Of a stretch of DNA of 64,000 nucleotides, positions 15,874-24,387 are shown piece after piece. Made by a program: the position numbers and the translations under genes. Source of the DNA: an uncultured Lachnospiraceae bacterium (GTDB lineage Bacteria > Bacillota > Clostridia > Lachnospirales > Lachnospiraceae); NCBI GenBank assembly GCA_902476265.1, contig CABSCP010000022.1, forward strand, positions 1 to 64,000, given 5' to 3'. The notes beneath the pieces were generated by a model. It had not been told where the DNA came from. It did not search any database and saw nothing but the letters and a program-made list of their open reading frames with translations. Within the stretch, counting starts at the first letter, position 1, and each line of letters opens with the position of its first letter.

Positions 15874-17184
15874 GTGGGGAAAAGGACGGTGAAAAAAAGG
15901 CTGCTTTCAGCGATGGTTATCATCACTGCCATATTATTTCTGGCTGGAGGCTGGTTGTATTTTACATGGGAAAAAATTCCTGCATCTATCAGGATAAAAG
16001 CCGGAGTGAAACAGGAGTTCCGGTTTCATGTGCCGGTACAGGGAGAGGTTTACCTGGACATCCCAAGGCAGGATGGGGATGCGGTTATGGCATCAGAGAT
16101 GCAGATGCAGAAGATAGAGGATACCGGGGTGATTCCGGTTAATTTCAGCAAGCCTGTAACAATGGTGGCGCATCAGACACAGAATTATAAAATGGATGTC
16201 AGGCTTTTTGGCGTGATCCCATTTAAAACGGTGGACATTCAGGTGATCCCGGATGAAATGCTGATCCCGGCAGGAGTGCCTATCGGCATCTATGTGAAAA
16301 CAGACGGCATCATGGTGATCGCACAGGGAGAATTTGAGGGGCTGGATCATACCAAAAAAGAACCGGCCAGGCATCTTTTACAGGCAGGCGATTACATTAT
16401 GAAGCTGGACGGAGAAGAGATTCAGACAAAGACGCAGCTGACGGAAAAAATCGCAGCTGCAAACGGCAGGGAACTGGTTCTGACCATACGCAGAAATGAA
16501 GAGATTTTTGATGTAAAAGTAAAACCGGAACAGAATACTGGAGGGGAGTATAAACTGGGGATCTGGATCCGGGATAATGCACAGGGAGTCGGCACCATGA
16601 CTTACCTGGAACCGGATGATTCTTTCGGCGCTCTGGGACATGGTATCAATGATACGGATACTTCTCTTCTCATGACCGTAAAGAGTGGAAGTCTATACAA
16701 AACAGAAATTATTGCGGTAAAAAAGGGACAGGACGGAACTCCCGGAGAACTGACGGGAATTATCGATTATAATCCTGAAAATAAAATTGGATCTATTGAT
16801 ATGAATTCTACGGGAGGGATTTTCGGAACCGTAACAGCCAAAACAGCGGCTAAAATACAAAACGAAGCCATGCCCATAGGATTGAAGCAGGACGTGAAGC
16901 TGGGAGAAGCGCAAATCATGTGCTGTGTGGACGGAAAGATGACGCCACAGCTTTATGGAATTGAAATCAAGGCCATTCATCTGGATCACGATAATGTGAA
17001 CAGAGGTCTGGAAATCCAGGTGACAGATCCGGCACTTCTTACACAGACAGGCGGAATCGTCCAGGGAATGTCAGGATCCCCTATTCTGCAGGACGGAAAG
17101 ATCATCGGCGCTGTCACCCATGTGCTGGTTTCGGATCCTACAAAAGGGTATGGGATTTTCATCGAAAATATGTTGCAGCAATAG
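15874..17184 (+). CDS. spoIVB: SpoIVB peptidase (S55 family)
   Basis: Forespore-secreted serine peptidase that cleaves SpoIVFA to activate pro-sigma-K processing. An N-terminal membrane anchor (about residues 9-30, LLSAMVIITAILFLAGGWLYF) precedes a PDZ domain (about 125-215; VIPDEMLIPAGVPIGIYV and LLQAGDYIMKLDGEEI). The S55 catalytic domain has His in GALGHGIND (about 253) and Ser in GIVQGMSGSPILQDGK (about 400). 436 residues, full length. GTG at 15874 follows GGAAGGGA. In most endospore formers the next gene is spo0A; here a convergent GGDEF-EAL gene follows after a 16-nt gap. Confidence 0.96.
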   Translation: MGKRTVKKRLLSAMVIITAILFLAGGWLYFTWEKIPASIRIKAGVKQEFRFHVPVQGEVYLDIPRQDGDAVMASEMQMQKIEDTGVIPVNFSKPVTMVAHQTQNYKMDVRLFGVIPFKTVDIQVIPDEMLIPAGVPIGIYVKTDGIMVIAQGEFEGLDHTKKEPARHLLQAGDYIMKLDGEEIQTKTQLTEKIAAANGRELVLTIRRNEEIFDVKVKPEQNTGGEYKLGIWIRDNAQGVGTMTYLEPDDSFGALGHGINDTDTSLLMTVKSGSLYKTEIIAVKKGQDGTPGELTGIIDYNPENKIGSIDMNSTGGIFGTVTAKTAAKIQNEAMPIGLKQDVKLGEAQIMCCVDGKMTPQLYGIEIKAIHLDHDNVNRGLEIQVTDPALLTQTGGIVQGMSGSPILQDGKIIGAVTHVLVSDPTKGYGIFIENMLQQ

Positions 17185-17200
17185 CCGGGCAGGGCCCGGC
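17184..17200. other. Hairpin between convergent spoIVB and EAL gene
   Basis: GCCGGGC and GCCCGGC form a perfect 7-bp stem around AGG, filling the whole gap between the two convergent stops. No T-run follows on either strand, so it may only be a weak or Rho-assisted terminator. Confidence 0.5.
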
Positions 17201-19048
17201 CTATACCCCTTTATTAAGGAGCTCGTTATATTCTTGTTCCGGCATGGGGCGGTAATAAGCGTAACCCTGAATCAGATCACAGCCGATTTCCTTTAAAAAG
17301 ACCTGTTGTTCTATTTCCTCGATTCCTTCCGCTACCGTATGGATGCCGAGACTTTTCGCCATTTTGACAATGCCCTCTACCACCAGCCGGTCCTTCACCT
17401 GATCGTCGCCATCCATAAAAAAGAGACGATCCAGCTTTAACTCATCAATGGGAAGCTGCTTTAAAATACTGAGAGAAGAATACCCTTTTCCAAAATCATC
17501 TACAGAAATATTAAATCCGGCATCCCGCAGGCTGTGCAGTGTTTTTATCAGAAGCTGCGTATTGTCAAAGGCGATGGATTCCGTAAATTCTATTTCCAGT
17601 AATGCAGGAGGGATCTGATAGCGGTCACGGATCCGGATGTAGGTTTCCAGAAAATGAACGTCATAAAACTGGAGACGGGAGACGTTAAAGGAAACAGGCA
17701 GAACACGCAGACCCTGGTCCAGCCTGGATTTGAGCCAGCGGCAGATGGATTCAAACACATATTGGTCCAGCCTTGCGATCTGGAAATTTTTTTCCAGTAC
17801 GGGAATAAACTGATCTGGCCGTATGATCTGGCCGTCTTTTAACCGCCAGCGGACCAGGGCTTCCGCACAGGCGATTTTCTCGGTCCGGGCATCGACCTTC
17901 GGCTGAAAATATACTATAAATTCATTTTGATCCAAAGCAGTCGGAAGCTTGCTCTCGATTTCCTTTTCCAGCCGCAGCTGGCTGCGGATTCCTTCGTCAT
18001 AAAAAGCATAGGTATGTTTCAAACCGTTTTTTACGGTTTTTCTCGCATAATTGGCGCGATCCAGAAGCCCGGTGATATCCAGTTCTTCCACGACATCATC
18101 CAGACAGCAAAAGCCGCAGTTGAGAGAAAGGGGCTGGCTGCAGGAATCAATCATCGCCTGATCCACGGATTGCTGTAATTTTAAAAGCGCTTCTTTGGTA
18201 TCGTATTTTCTTAAAATGACAAAATTATCCGCAGAAACACGGCCTACCGCTTCCTGATCGGTCAAAGAATCCTGATTTAAGCGGGCATAGGTACATAAAA
18301 TGTTGTCCCCGAATGCATAGCCAAAGACATCGTTCAGATATTTAAAATCGGCGAAATCAACATAAATGACACAGTAATGCTGACCGGGATTTTCATCCAG
18401 CAGACGCTGGGCCTCCGTCTTAAACTTCTGAATGTTGTAAACGCCTGTGAGGGTATCCCGGTCCGTTTTGTCTTTCAATTGACGATAACTGCTTTCCAGA
18501 TTAAAAAGGCGGCGCCAATAGGCGGCAAAGACGATCATCCATGTGAGGACGGAGCCCAGAAACATGAGAATGATCAGGCGATGCAGGAAGGCGGTCTGAT
18601 GGCTGGAATATCGGTCGGCTGAAAAAACGGTTTCGTTCGCCAGATGGAAATAAGTTTCGCTGTCGTCCAGAAGAAGTTTGTAAACAGACGGATCCTGCCG
18701 ATACCGGTAAATATCCTGTTTCAGATCTTCCCAGGAACGGACCAGCTGTTCCAGATTCCGATTGTATTCGGGATCGTTCGGATGAATCAGGCCCAATGAT
18801 CCCTCTCCGGACATGAGTTCGTCTAGAATTTCATCCAGCTGGAGAATGATATCATCGCTGGCAGTGCCGGACAGTTCCAGTTTAACAAGGCGCTGGGATG
18901 CGCCGCGCACAATGCCCACGTAATTGATCAGACGACTGAACGACTGAAGCTGTATGATGGAATGAATTGTGATTGGTCCGATCATCATCAGAAGGATAAA
19001 AAGGCCGATAAGTCCGGCTTTCGATCTTTTTTTCATGTTCATTTTCAT
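17201..19048 (-). CDS. Membrane GGDEF-EAL protein with degenerate GGDEF site
   Basis: Predicted cyclic-di-GMP enzyme. Two membrane helices (about residues 10-32 and 150-176) flank an extracytoplasmic sensor region with no family I recognise. The GGDEF domain (about 190-350) starts DTLTGVYNIQKF, but its active site reads GRVSADNFV instead of GGDEF (about 268), so cyclase activity is unlikely. The EAL domain (about 370-610) keeps EALVRW (about 395), EFTESIAF, SVDDFGKGYSSLSILKQL (about 512), TVAEGIEE and IQGYAYYRPM, the residues needed for phosphodiesterase activity. Net role: probable c-di-GMP hydrolase. Start ATG 19048; an ATG at 19042 is also possible. Confidence 0.9.
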   Translation of the reverse strand: MKMNMKKRSKAGLIGLFILLMMIGPITIHSIIQLQSFSRLINYVGIVRGASQRLVKLELSGTASDDIILQLDEILDELMSGEGSLGLIHPNDPEYNRNLEQLVRSWEDLKQDIYRYRQDPSVYKLLLDDSETYFHLANETVFSADRYSSHQTAFLHRLIILMFLGSVLTWMIVFAAYWRRLFNLESSYRQLKDKTDRDTLTGVYNIQKFKTEAQRLLDENPGQHYCVIYVDFADFKYLNDVFGYAFGDNILCTYARLNQDSLTDQEAVGRVSADNFVILRKYDTKEALLKLQQSVDQAMIDSCSQPLSLNCGFCCLDDVVEELDITGLLDRANYARKTVKNGLKHTYAFYDEGIRSQLRLEKEIESKLPTALDQNEFIVYFQPKVDARTEKIACAEALVRWRLKDGQIIRPDQFIPVLEKNFQIARLDQYVFESICRWLKSRLDQGLRVLPVSFNVSRLQFYDVHFLETYIRIRDRYQIPPALLEIEFTESIAFDNTQLLIKTLHSLRDAGFNISVDDFGKGYSSLSILKQLPIDELKLDRLFFMDGDDQVKDRLVVEGIVKMAKSLGIHTVAEGIEEIEQQVFLKEIGCDLIQGYAYYRPMPEQEYNELLNKGV

Positions 19049-19136
19049 AGGGAACTCTCCGATCTGACTGTCTCAAACAGCATTCTGACAGACAGGCACA
19101 TCAATTGTGTAACGTACAGATTCGTTTGCAATCTTA

Positions 19137-19164
19137 GTAATATAGTAACATTGATTCCTGTCAA
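19137..19164 (-). promoter_or_regulatory. Promoter for the GGDEF-EAL gene
   Basis: On the minus strand TTGACA (19164-19159), 16-nt spacer and TATTAC (19142-19137). Perfect -35, moderate -10, leader about 85 nt. Confidence 0.45.
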
Positions 19165-19195
19165 CTTTCAACTGTTTTTGTAACTATTTTTTTCT

Positions 19196-19224
19196 TTGAC
19201 AGAAAATTAGCAGGATCCTATAAT
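19196..19224 (+). promoter_or_regulatory. Consensus sigma-A promoter of the FAH-family gene
   Basis: TTGACA (19196-19201), 17-nt spacer, TATAAT (19219-19224): a perfect consensus promoter about 65 nt before the start codon. Confidence 0.88.
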
Positions 19225-19288
19225 GAAGATAAGAGGGAGCCGGTTTTTTTGCTCACATCGGACAAATTATGAAAACAGGGAGGAGCTT

Positions 19289-20170
19289 ATGAGACTTTAT
19301 ACGGTTGAAGCACAGGGGAAAAAGCAGGCGGCGGTTTCCTTTGAAAACACAGAGATGCTGTATTTGCTGCCGGAAAACGGGTTCGATATTGCAGATATGC
19401 AGCAATTGATTGAAAGATGGGACAGCGATTTGCAAAAACGGTTATATGGGTTGAAAGAGAACGGAAAGGCTGTTTTGGCAGGCTGCTGTCGAATCTGCGC
19501 GCCCATTGAACGGCCCCGGCAGGATGTGATCTGCCTTGGTATCAACTATTACGCCCATGCACAGGAGGCCGCCGCATTTTCTCAGGAGGCCTTTGGAGGG
19601 GAGAGACCCTATACCATCTATTTTTCCAAAAGATGCAGCTATTCCCCGGGAACCGGAGAAAAAATCCCAGCTTATGAAGGGTTGGTGGACAGTCTGGATT
19701 ATGAGGCGGAACTGGGTGTCATTCTGGGCAGGGATGTGAAGGGGGCCACGGAAGAAAACGCGCTGGAATCCGTTTTTGGTTATACTGTCATCAATGATAT
19801 CAGCGCCCGGAATCTGCAGACAAGGCATAAACAGTGGTATCTGGGAAAAAGTCTGGACGGTTTCACACCTATGGGGCCCTGCATCGTGACTGCGGATGAA
19901 ATTCCGGATCCTCAGCGCCTTGCGATCCGCTGTTTTGTAAATGAAGAGCTGCGCCAGGACAGCAATACCGCCCTCCAGATACAGACGGTGGCGGGCGCCA
20001 TCAGCGAGCTTTCCCGGGGGATGACCCTTCAAAAAGGCACGATCATCGCCACCGGCACACCGGCCGGCGTGGGAATGGGATTTACACCCCCTCGTTTTTT
20101 GAAAAAAGGGGATAAAATCCGGTGCGAAATCGAAAAAATCGGCGTATTGGAGAATGAAATCGGGGAATAA
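19289..20170 (+). CDS. Fumarylacetoacetate hydrolase (FAH) family protein
   Basis: 293-residue protein with an N-terminal cap region (about 1-70) and the FAH catalytic fold (about 75-293). Family features: ICLGINYYAHAQEAA, IYFSKRCSYSPGTGEKIP, the metal-ligand segment SLDYEAELGVILGRDVKG (about 135), NDISARNLQTRHKQWYLGKSLDGFTPMGP and GTIIATGTPAGVGMGFTPP. Members are hydrolases, decarboxylases or isomerases of beta-diketo acids (for example acylpyruvates or 2-hydroxyhepta-2,4-diene-dioate); the substrate cannot be told from sequence. ATG at 19289 has GGGAGGAG upstream. It appears monocistronic, with a perfect promoter and a terminator. Confidence 0.93.
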   Translation: MRLYTVEAQGKKQAAVSFENTEMLYLLPENGFDIADMQQLIERWDSDLQKRLYGLKENGKAVLAGCCRICAPIERPRQDVICLGINYYAHAQEAAAFSQEAFGGERPYTIYFSKRCSYSPGTGEKIPAYEGLVDSLDYEAELGVILGRDVKGATEENALESVFGYTVINDISARNLQTRHKQWYLGKSLDGFTPMGPCIVTADEIPDPQRLAIRCFVNEELRQDSNTALQIQTVAGAISELSRGMTLQKGTIIATGTPAGVGMGFTPPRFLKKGDKIRCEIEKIGVLENEIGE

Positions 20171-20201
20171 CCAAAAATTATTTGATATATATTAAAAGAA
20201 T

Positions 20202-20234
20202 CCGGCTAAAGCATTCGCTTTTGCCGGTTTTTTT
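20202..20234 (+). terminator. Rho-independent terminator after the FAH-family gene
   Basis: CCGGCTAAAGC (20202-20212) pairs with GCTTTTGCCGG (20217-20227), one mismatch, loop ATTC, followed by seven T. It lies between convergent genes and may also slow araC transcripts. Confidence 0.88.
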
Positions 20235-20243
20235 GTAGAAACC

Positions 20244-21035
20244 TTATTTCGCTTTCCTTTTACTGTCATTTTTAAAGGGGACCGGGGCCATCCCGTGTAT
20301 TTGTTGAAAGACCCGATAAAATGTGCTGATACTTTCAAAACCAGACAGATAACTGATTTCCGTAACAGGAAGATCTGTGGTAGTCAGCATTTTATCGGCA
20401 TGTTGGATTCTGAGTGTATTCAGATAAGTGTTGAAATTACAGCCTATGCGCTGAGAAAAGCAGCGGGATATCTGAAATTTACTGATTCCCATTTGATGGG
20501 AAAGATCGTTTAAAGAAATATTTTCTGTAAAATGGTTAGATAGATAAGTCAGCAGGTTTGGTAAAAAATCATCTGTTTTAGGACAGGTGACCAGGGATAG
20601 TCTGCCCAATACCTGTCCCAGAATTATTGTCAGATAACCCTGCAAAAGACTTTGATCACCATCCCAGTAACGATCCAATACAACTGTGTTAAAGGCGTGA
20701 ACGATATCCGGATGTACTTGGGAAGCATCTAAAAAGGGAAATTCGGGCTGCTTTAAAAATAGCAATTGGTAATAGTTTTCCACAAGCTTCGGTGAAAAGA
20801 TCAAAGTGAGTACATAATTATACTGAGTGGTGTGATAGCTGTGTATCTGATTGGGAAAAACAATGGAAAGTTCCCCGGGATTCAGCGTTTTCTGAATATT
20901 TCCAATGTTAACATTCAGGCTGCCCTCGCAAACATATAACAATTCTATTTTTTCATGGATATGCGGATAGAAATTCATTCGATCCACAAAGAATGCTTCA
21001 TAATTTACATCTCGTTTTTCATATAAAACAGACAT
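20244..21035 (-). CDS. AraC-family transcriptional regulator
   Basis: 263-residue regulator. The N-terminal cupin sensor (about residues 10-140) includes FYPHIHEKIELLYVCEGSLNVNIG and LNPGELSIVFPNQIHSYHT. The C-terminal double helix-turn-helix (about 165-258) includes ISLNDLSHQMGISKFQISRCFSQ, FNTYLNTLRIQHADKML and VTEISYLSGFESISTFYRVFQQIHG. It is divergent from the ABC sugar transporter and most likely controls it in response to the imported sugar or a derivative. A 9-bp inverted repeat lies in the shared intergenic region. Confidence 0.93.
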   Translation of the reverse strand: MSVLYEKRDVNYEAFFVDRMNFYPHIHEKIELLYVCEGSLNVNIGNIQKTLNPGELSIVFPNQIHSYHTTQYNYVLTLIFSPKLVENYYQLLFLKQPEFPFLDASQVHPDIVHAFNTVVLDRYWDGDQSLLQGYLTIILGQVLGRLSLVTCPKTDDFLPNLLTYLSNHFTENISLNDLSHQMGISKFQISRCFSQRIGCNFNTYLNTLRIQHADKMLTTTDLPVTEISYLSGFESISTFYRVFQQIHGMAPVPFKNDSKRKAK

Positions 21036-21092
21036 TATTGACAGCCTCCAAATGCAATATTTGAGAAGTTTATATTTTAATATAAGAAGAAT

Positions 21093-21119
21093 TTTACTAT
21101 ATATTTAGTGTATAGTAAA
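21093..21119. promoter_or_regulatory. Inverted repeat, candidate operator between araC-type gene and ABC operon
   Basis: TTTACTATA (21093-21101) and TATAGTAAA (21111-21119) are perfect 9-bp inverted halves spaced by 9 nt. The site lies midway in the 202-nt divergent intergenic region, about 120 nt before the binding-protein gene. The region is very AT-rich, which weakens the claim. Confidence 0.45.
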
Positions 21120-21237
21120 TAGCGTAGAGATAAAAATGCACAACACAAGGTGGAAATAACTGGAAAAGTTGTGTAATTTAATCAATTCCATAAATGGGTG
21201 CACACTTTGATGGGATAGAAAATTGGGAGGTAAAGGG

Positions 21238-22488
21238 ATGTTAAATAAAACGATTACAAAACTATTTTGTACGGCGGCTGTTATGGCGCTTACAGTATTT
21301 GGAACAACAGGGTGCGGAGATGCAAAGGAAATTGAATTTTGGAATCTTTGTACAGGACCGGACGGAGAGAACATGGTGGCTCTTATTGATGGGTTTAACG
21401 AAACAAATCCGGCGTATAAAGTAAAAAATGTGACCATGGAAGGCGGAGATTTATATACAAAAATTCCGACGGTCGTAAATTCCGGAAAGGGGATTCCGGA
21501 TCTTGCGCTGATTAATGATATTTCCAGGCTGCGCATGTTTTATGAGCAGGGACTTTTGGAACCGGTGGATGAGGTCCTGACGGTAAATGTGCCTGAACTC
21601 TCGAAAGAAAATTATCGAGAGGCGGCGTGGAATGTAGGAACGTGGAACGGAAAACAGTATTCAATTCCGTTGGACGTGGGAGTTACAGGAATTGTCTATA
21701 ATAAGGATCTGGTTGAAAAGTATGCACCGGGAGCTCTGGATGATAATGTAATCACGGTTGACGAAATGATGGAAATTCTTCCGAAGGCAAAAGCGGATGG
21801 CCTGAGAACACACACACCGGCTTTTTTTGCCTATGAGCAAATGGTTTCTCTGGCAAAACAGCTGGGAGGGGAACTTTTCGATGAAAATGATAATCCCACG
21901 ATAAATACACCTGAGTTTAAACAGGCGATTCAGACCTTAAAAGACATTATCGATCAGGGAGGCGGCAGCGATAACGGGGAAGATAACCTGCAGCTGTTTA
22001 TGTCCAAAGGTTCTGTCTTCACCCATACCGGAGTTTGGGATAAGAACTCACTGGATAAGGCAGAGGACCTGAATTGGGGAATGTGTAATACACTGGCATA
22101 TAATCCGGATGTTTTCTATAATGTTTCTTTTACAAATCAGTTTATTATGTTAAAAGACGAACATAGGGATTCGAAAAAAGAGAAGGTGATTGCAGACTTC
22201 CTGAATTATGTGAGGGAACATTCAGATGTATGGGCTCGATCCGGTCAGGTTCCGGCCAGCAATGCGGTGGACGATTTCAATGAATTTAAAGATATGAAAC
22301 AACATTTATTTATTGAAACGCCGGAAGAAGAAAATGCAATAGTCATTAATACTTTCCGCTATGGAGGATATGCATCCGACGCTTTTGGAACAGTTTTAAA
22401 TGATGCTTTGTATGGAAATATCAGCATTGATGATGCGCTGGCTCAGGTGCAGAAAGAAGTGGAAGATAAAATCGCACAGGCCCAGTGA
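21238..22488 (+). CDS. ABC sugar transporter, extracellular solute-binding lipoprotein
   Basis: 416-residue family-1 solute-binding protein. The signal peptide ends in the lipobox of ALTVFGTTGC (Cys about 25), followed by EIEFWNLCTGPDGENMVALIDGFNETNP, PDLALINDISRLRMFYEQGLLEPVDE, and YSIPLDVGVTGIVYNKDLVEKY, typical of oligosaccharide binders. ATG at 21238 follows GGGAGG at 7 nt; TTG at 21223 lies upstream of the ribosome site. First gene of an operon with two permeases; the GH3 glycosidase downstream suggests a beta-linked oligosaccharide as cargo. No ATPase gene is present, so a shared ATPase is inferred. Confidence 0.94.
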   Translation: MLNKTITKLFCTAAVMALTVFGTTGCGDAKEIEFWNLCTGPDGENMVALIDGFNETNPAYKVKNVTMEGGDLYTKIPTVVNSGKGIPDLALINDISRLRMFYEQGLLEPVDEVLTVNVPELSKENYREAAWNVGTWNGKQYSIPLDVGVTGIVYNKDLVEKYAPGALDDNVITVDEMMEILPKAKADGLRTHTPAFFAYEQMVSLAKQLGGELFDENDNPTINTPEFKQAIQTLKDIIDQGGGSDNGEDNLQLFMSKGSVFTHTGVWDKNSLDKAEDLNWGMCNTLAYNPDVFYNVSFTNQFIMLKDEHRDSKKEKVIADFLNYVREHSDVWARSGQVPASNAVDDFNEFKDMKQHLFIETPEEENAIVINTFRYGGYASDAFGTVLNDALYGNISIDDALAQVQKEVEDKIAQAQ

Positions 22489-22517
22489 CAGCAGAGCATT
22501 GAAAGGGAGGAGCCGCT

Positions 22518-23429
22518 TTGAAAGAATCGTCAGAAAAATTACCGAAACAGATTTCCATGAAGACAAGGAGAAAAGTTATTCCGCTATTGTTCATTACGCC
22601 CCATTTGATTTTGTTTTTGATCTTTTCAATCATTCCGATTGGATATGGGCTTTATATTTCGTTTTGTAAATGGAACTTTTTGGGGACGCCGCAATGGGTG
22701 GGATTTGCCAATTATGAAGAAATCCTTTTCCGGTTTGATTCTACTTATTACAGGCAGTTTATGAACGGATTGAAAAATACCTTTCTTGCAGTCCTTGTTA
22801 ATGTGCCGCCGAGTATTGTGATTCCGCTGATTCTTGCAGTTGCATTGAATGTGAAAGTAAAAGGCTCCCGCTTTTTTCAGTCAGTTTTTTATTTGCCTTG
22901 TTTATTATCTTTGTCGGCAGTAGCAATTATATGGATTCAAATGCTAAATAAGCGTTTTGGTGTTCCGAGTATATGGGGAATAGAAACGGCACTTACGGTA
23001 GAACAGCCCTGGGCTTGGGTGACAATTGTACTGATGTCTACCTGGTGGGGAATCGGTACTAATATGGTTATTTATCAGGCAGCAATAGGCGGTGTGCCAA
23101 AAGAATTATATGAATCCGCTTCAATAGACGGGGCAGGTGCAATTCGCCGTTTCTGTTCGATAACGATACCTTCCATCCGTTTTCAGCTGCTTTATACAAT
23201 TGTAATGTCCACCATTGCAGGGTTTAATATTTATGGACAGCCTCTTATGCTGACGGAAGGGGGGCCGAATGGGACTACTACCGTCCTGATTATGGAGATT
23301 AGAAAACTTGCATTTGGTACAGGGCAGCCGATTGCCGGAATGGCTTCTGCAATGGCGATCTGTCTGGGAATTGTTATATTAGTGATATCCGCGCTGCAGT
23401 TTCTGTTGATAACAAGAAAAGAGGATTAA
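22518..23429 (+). CDS. ABC sugar transporter permease (MalF/UgpA type)
   Basis: 303-residue inner-membrane permease with six predicted helices, beginning IPLLFITPHLILFLIFSIIP. The cytoplasmic EAA loop, which docks the ATPase, reads VPKELYESASIDGAGAIRRF (about residue 193). YGQPLMLTEGGPNGTTTVL is conserved in the CUT1 family. TTG start at 22518 with GGGAGG upstream, 29 nt after the binding-protein gene. Base composition is visibly more AT-rich than in the housekeeping genes on either side. Confidence 0.94.
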   Translation: MKESSEKLPKQISMKTRRKVIPLLFITPHLILFLIFSIIPIGYGLYISFCKWNFLGTPQWVGFANYEEILFRFDSTYYRQFMNGLKNTFLAVLVNVPPSIVIPLILAVALNVKVKGSRFFQSVFYLPCLLSLSAVAIIWIQMLNKRFGVPSIWGIETALTVEQPWAWVTIVLMSTWWGIGTNMVIYQAAIGGVPKELYESASIDGAGAIRRFCSITIPSIRFQLLYTIVMSTIAGFNIYGQPLMLTEGGPNGTTTVLIMEIRKLAFGTGQPIAGMASAMAICLGIVILVISALQFLLITRKED

Positions 23430-23461
23430 AGTTTTCATTTAGGAGGACAGAAGCAAAAATT

Positions 23462-24304
23462 ATGAACAGACATGTAAAAACGGTAAAAATACTGACCTTC
23501 CTTTTTCTGCTGACATTAGCGCTCATCTGGCTGTTTCCGGCGGTCTGGGGTGTATGCACATCCTTTAAATCTGAAGCGGAGATTAAAACGACGGGATTTC
23601 ATATTCTGCCGATGGAATGGGTGCTGGATAATTATGTGAAGGTAATATGGAACAAAAATAATTTTCCTGTTATACGCTGGTTTTTCAACTCAACCTTGAT
23701 GGCAGGAATATCCACGATAATTTCCGTCATACTTGTTTCAATTACAGCATACGGATATACAAGATTTGAATTTCCACTGTTAAATAGGCTGTTTTATATA
23801 GTAATGGCGATTTCTTTATTTCCGTCTATTGTAAATTTGATCCCGTTATATAAAATAGTGTCTTCTTTCGGATGGGTGAATACAATTCTGGCGGCAATTG
23901 TCCCGGGATTTGCCGGTGTGACAAATATTTTTCTGGTGAGACAGTTTTTGCTGGGAATTCCCAGAGAATTTGATGAAGCGGCACGGACAGACGGAGCAAG
24001 TGAGATCAAAACCTTTACATTTATATTAGTACCGATGTTAAAACCGGTACTTACGGTAGTAGCACTTTTTAATTTTACCGGTGTATGGAATGATTTTCTC
24101 TGGCCCACAATTGTGTTCAATGATATTGAGAGAATGCCAATAACGGCAGGTTTGCAGCTGATGAGAGGACCTTATAAAACCTTTGATATCGGTGTTATTT
24201 TGGCGGCGGCCATGATTGCCATAGTCCCCACTTTCGTTATTTATTTGTTTTCACAGAAATATTTTTTGAGTTCTTTGTCGCTGGGAGCGGGAATTAAAGG
24301 ATAA
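23462..24304 (+). CDS. ABC sugar transporter permease (MalG/UgpE type)
   Basis: 280-residue partner permease with six predicted helices, beginning ILTFLFLLTLALIWLFPAVWGVCTSFKSEAEI. The EAA loop reads IPREFDEAARTDGASEIKTF (about residue 166), and the end QKYFLSSLSLGAGIKG is the usual CUT1 C-terminus. ATG follows AGGAGG. The operon part with transport genes closes at a strong terminator-like hairpin right after the stop, leaving GH3 partly separated. AT-rich like its partner. Confidence 0.94.
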   Translation: MNRHVKTVKILTFLFLLTLALIWLFPAVWGVCTSFKSEAEIKTTGFHILPMEWVLDNYVKVIWNKNNFPVIRWFFNSTLMAGISTIISVILVSITAYGYTRFEFPLLNRLFYIVMAISLFPSIVNLIPLYKIVSSFGWVNTILAAIVPGFAGVTNIFLVRQFLLGIPREFDEAARTDGASEIKTFTFILVPMLKPVLTVVALFNFTGVWNDFLWPTIVFNDIERMPITAGLQLMRGPYKTFDIGVILAAAMIAIVPTFVIYLFSQKYFLSSLSLGAGIKG

Positions 24305-24309
24305 AAAAG

Positions 24310-24357
24310 GCTCCGATGTCTGACGTCTTGTAAAAGACAGGGGCATCGGAGCTTTTT
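24310..24357 (+). terminator. Terminator between permease and GH3 gene
   Basis: GCTCCGATG (24310-24318) pairs perfectly with CATCGGAGC (24344-24352), with a further TGTC/GACA pairing inside and T-run 24353-24357. A-run on the other side makes it possibly bidirectional. It may reduce but not abolish GH3 expression from the transporter promoter, since no clear promoter is seen before GH3. Confidence 0.85.
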
Positions 24358-24387
24358 AAAAAATCGGATTTACAGGAGAGTTAGAAC

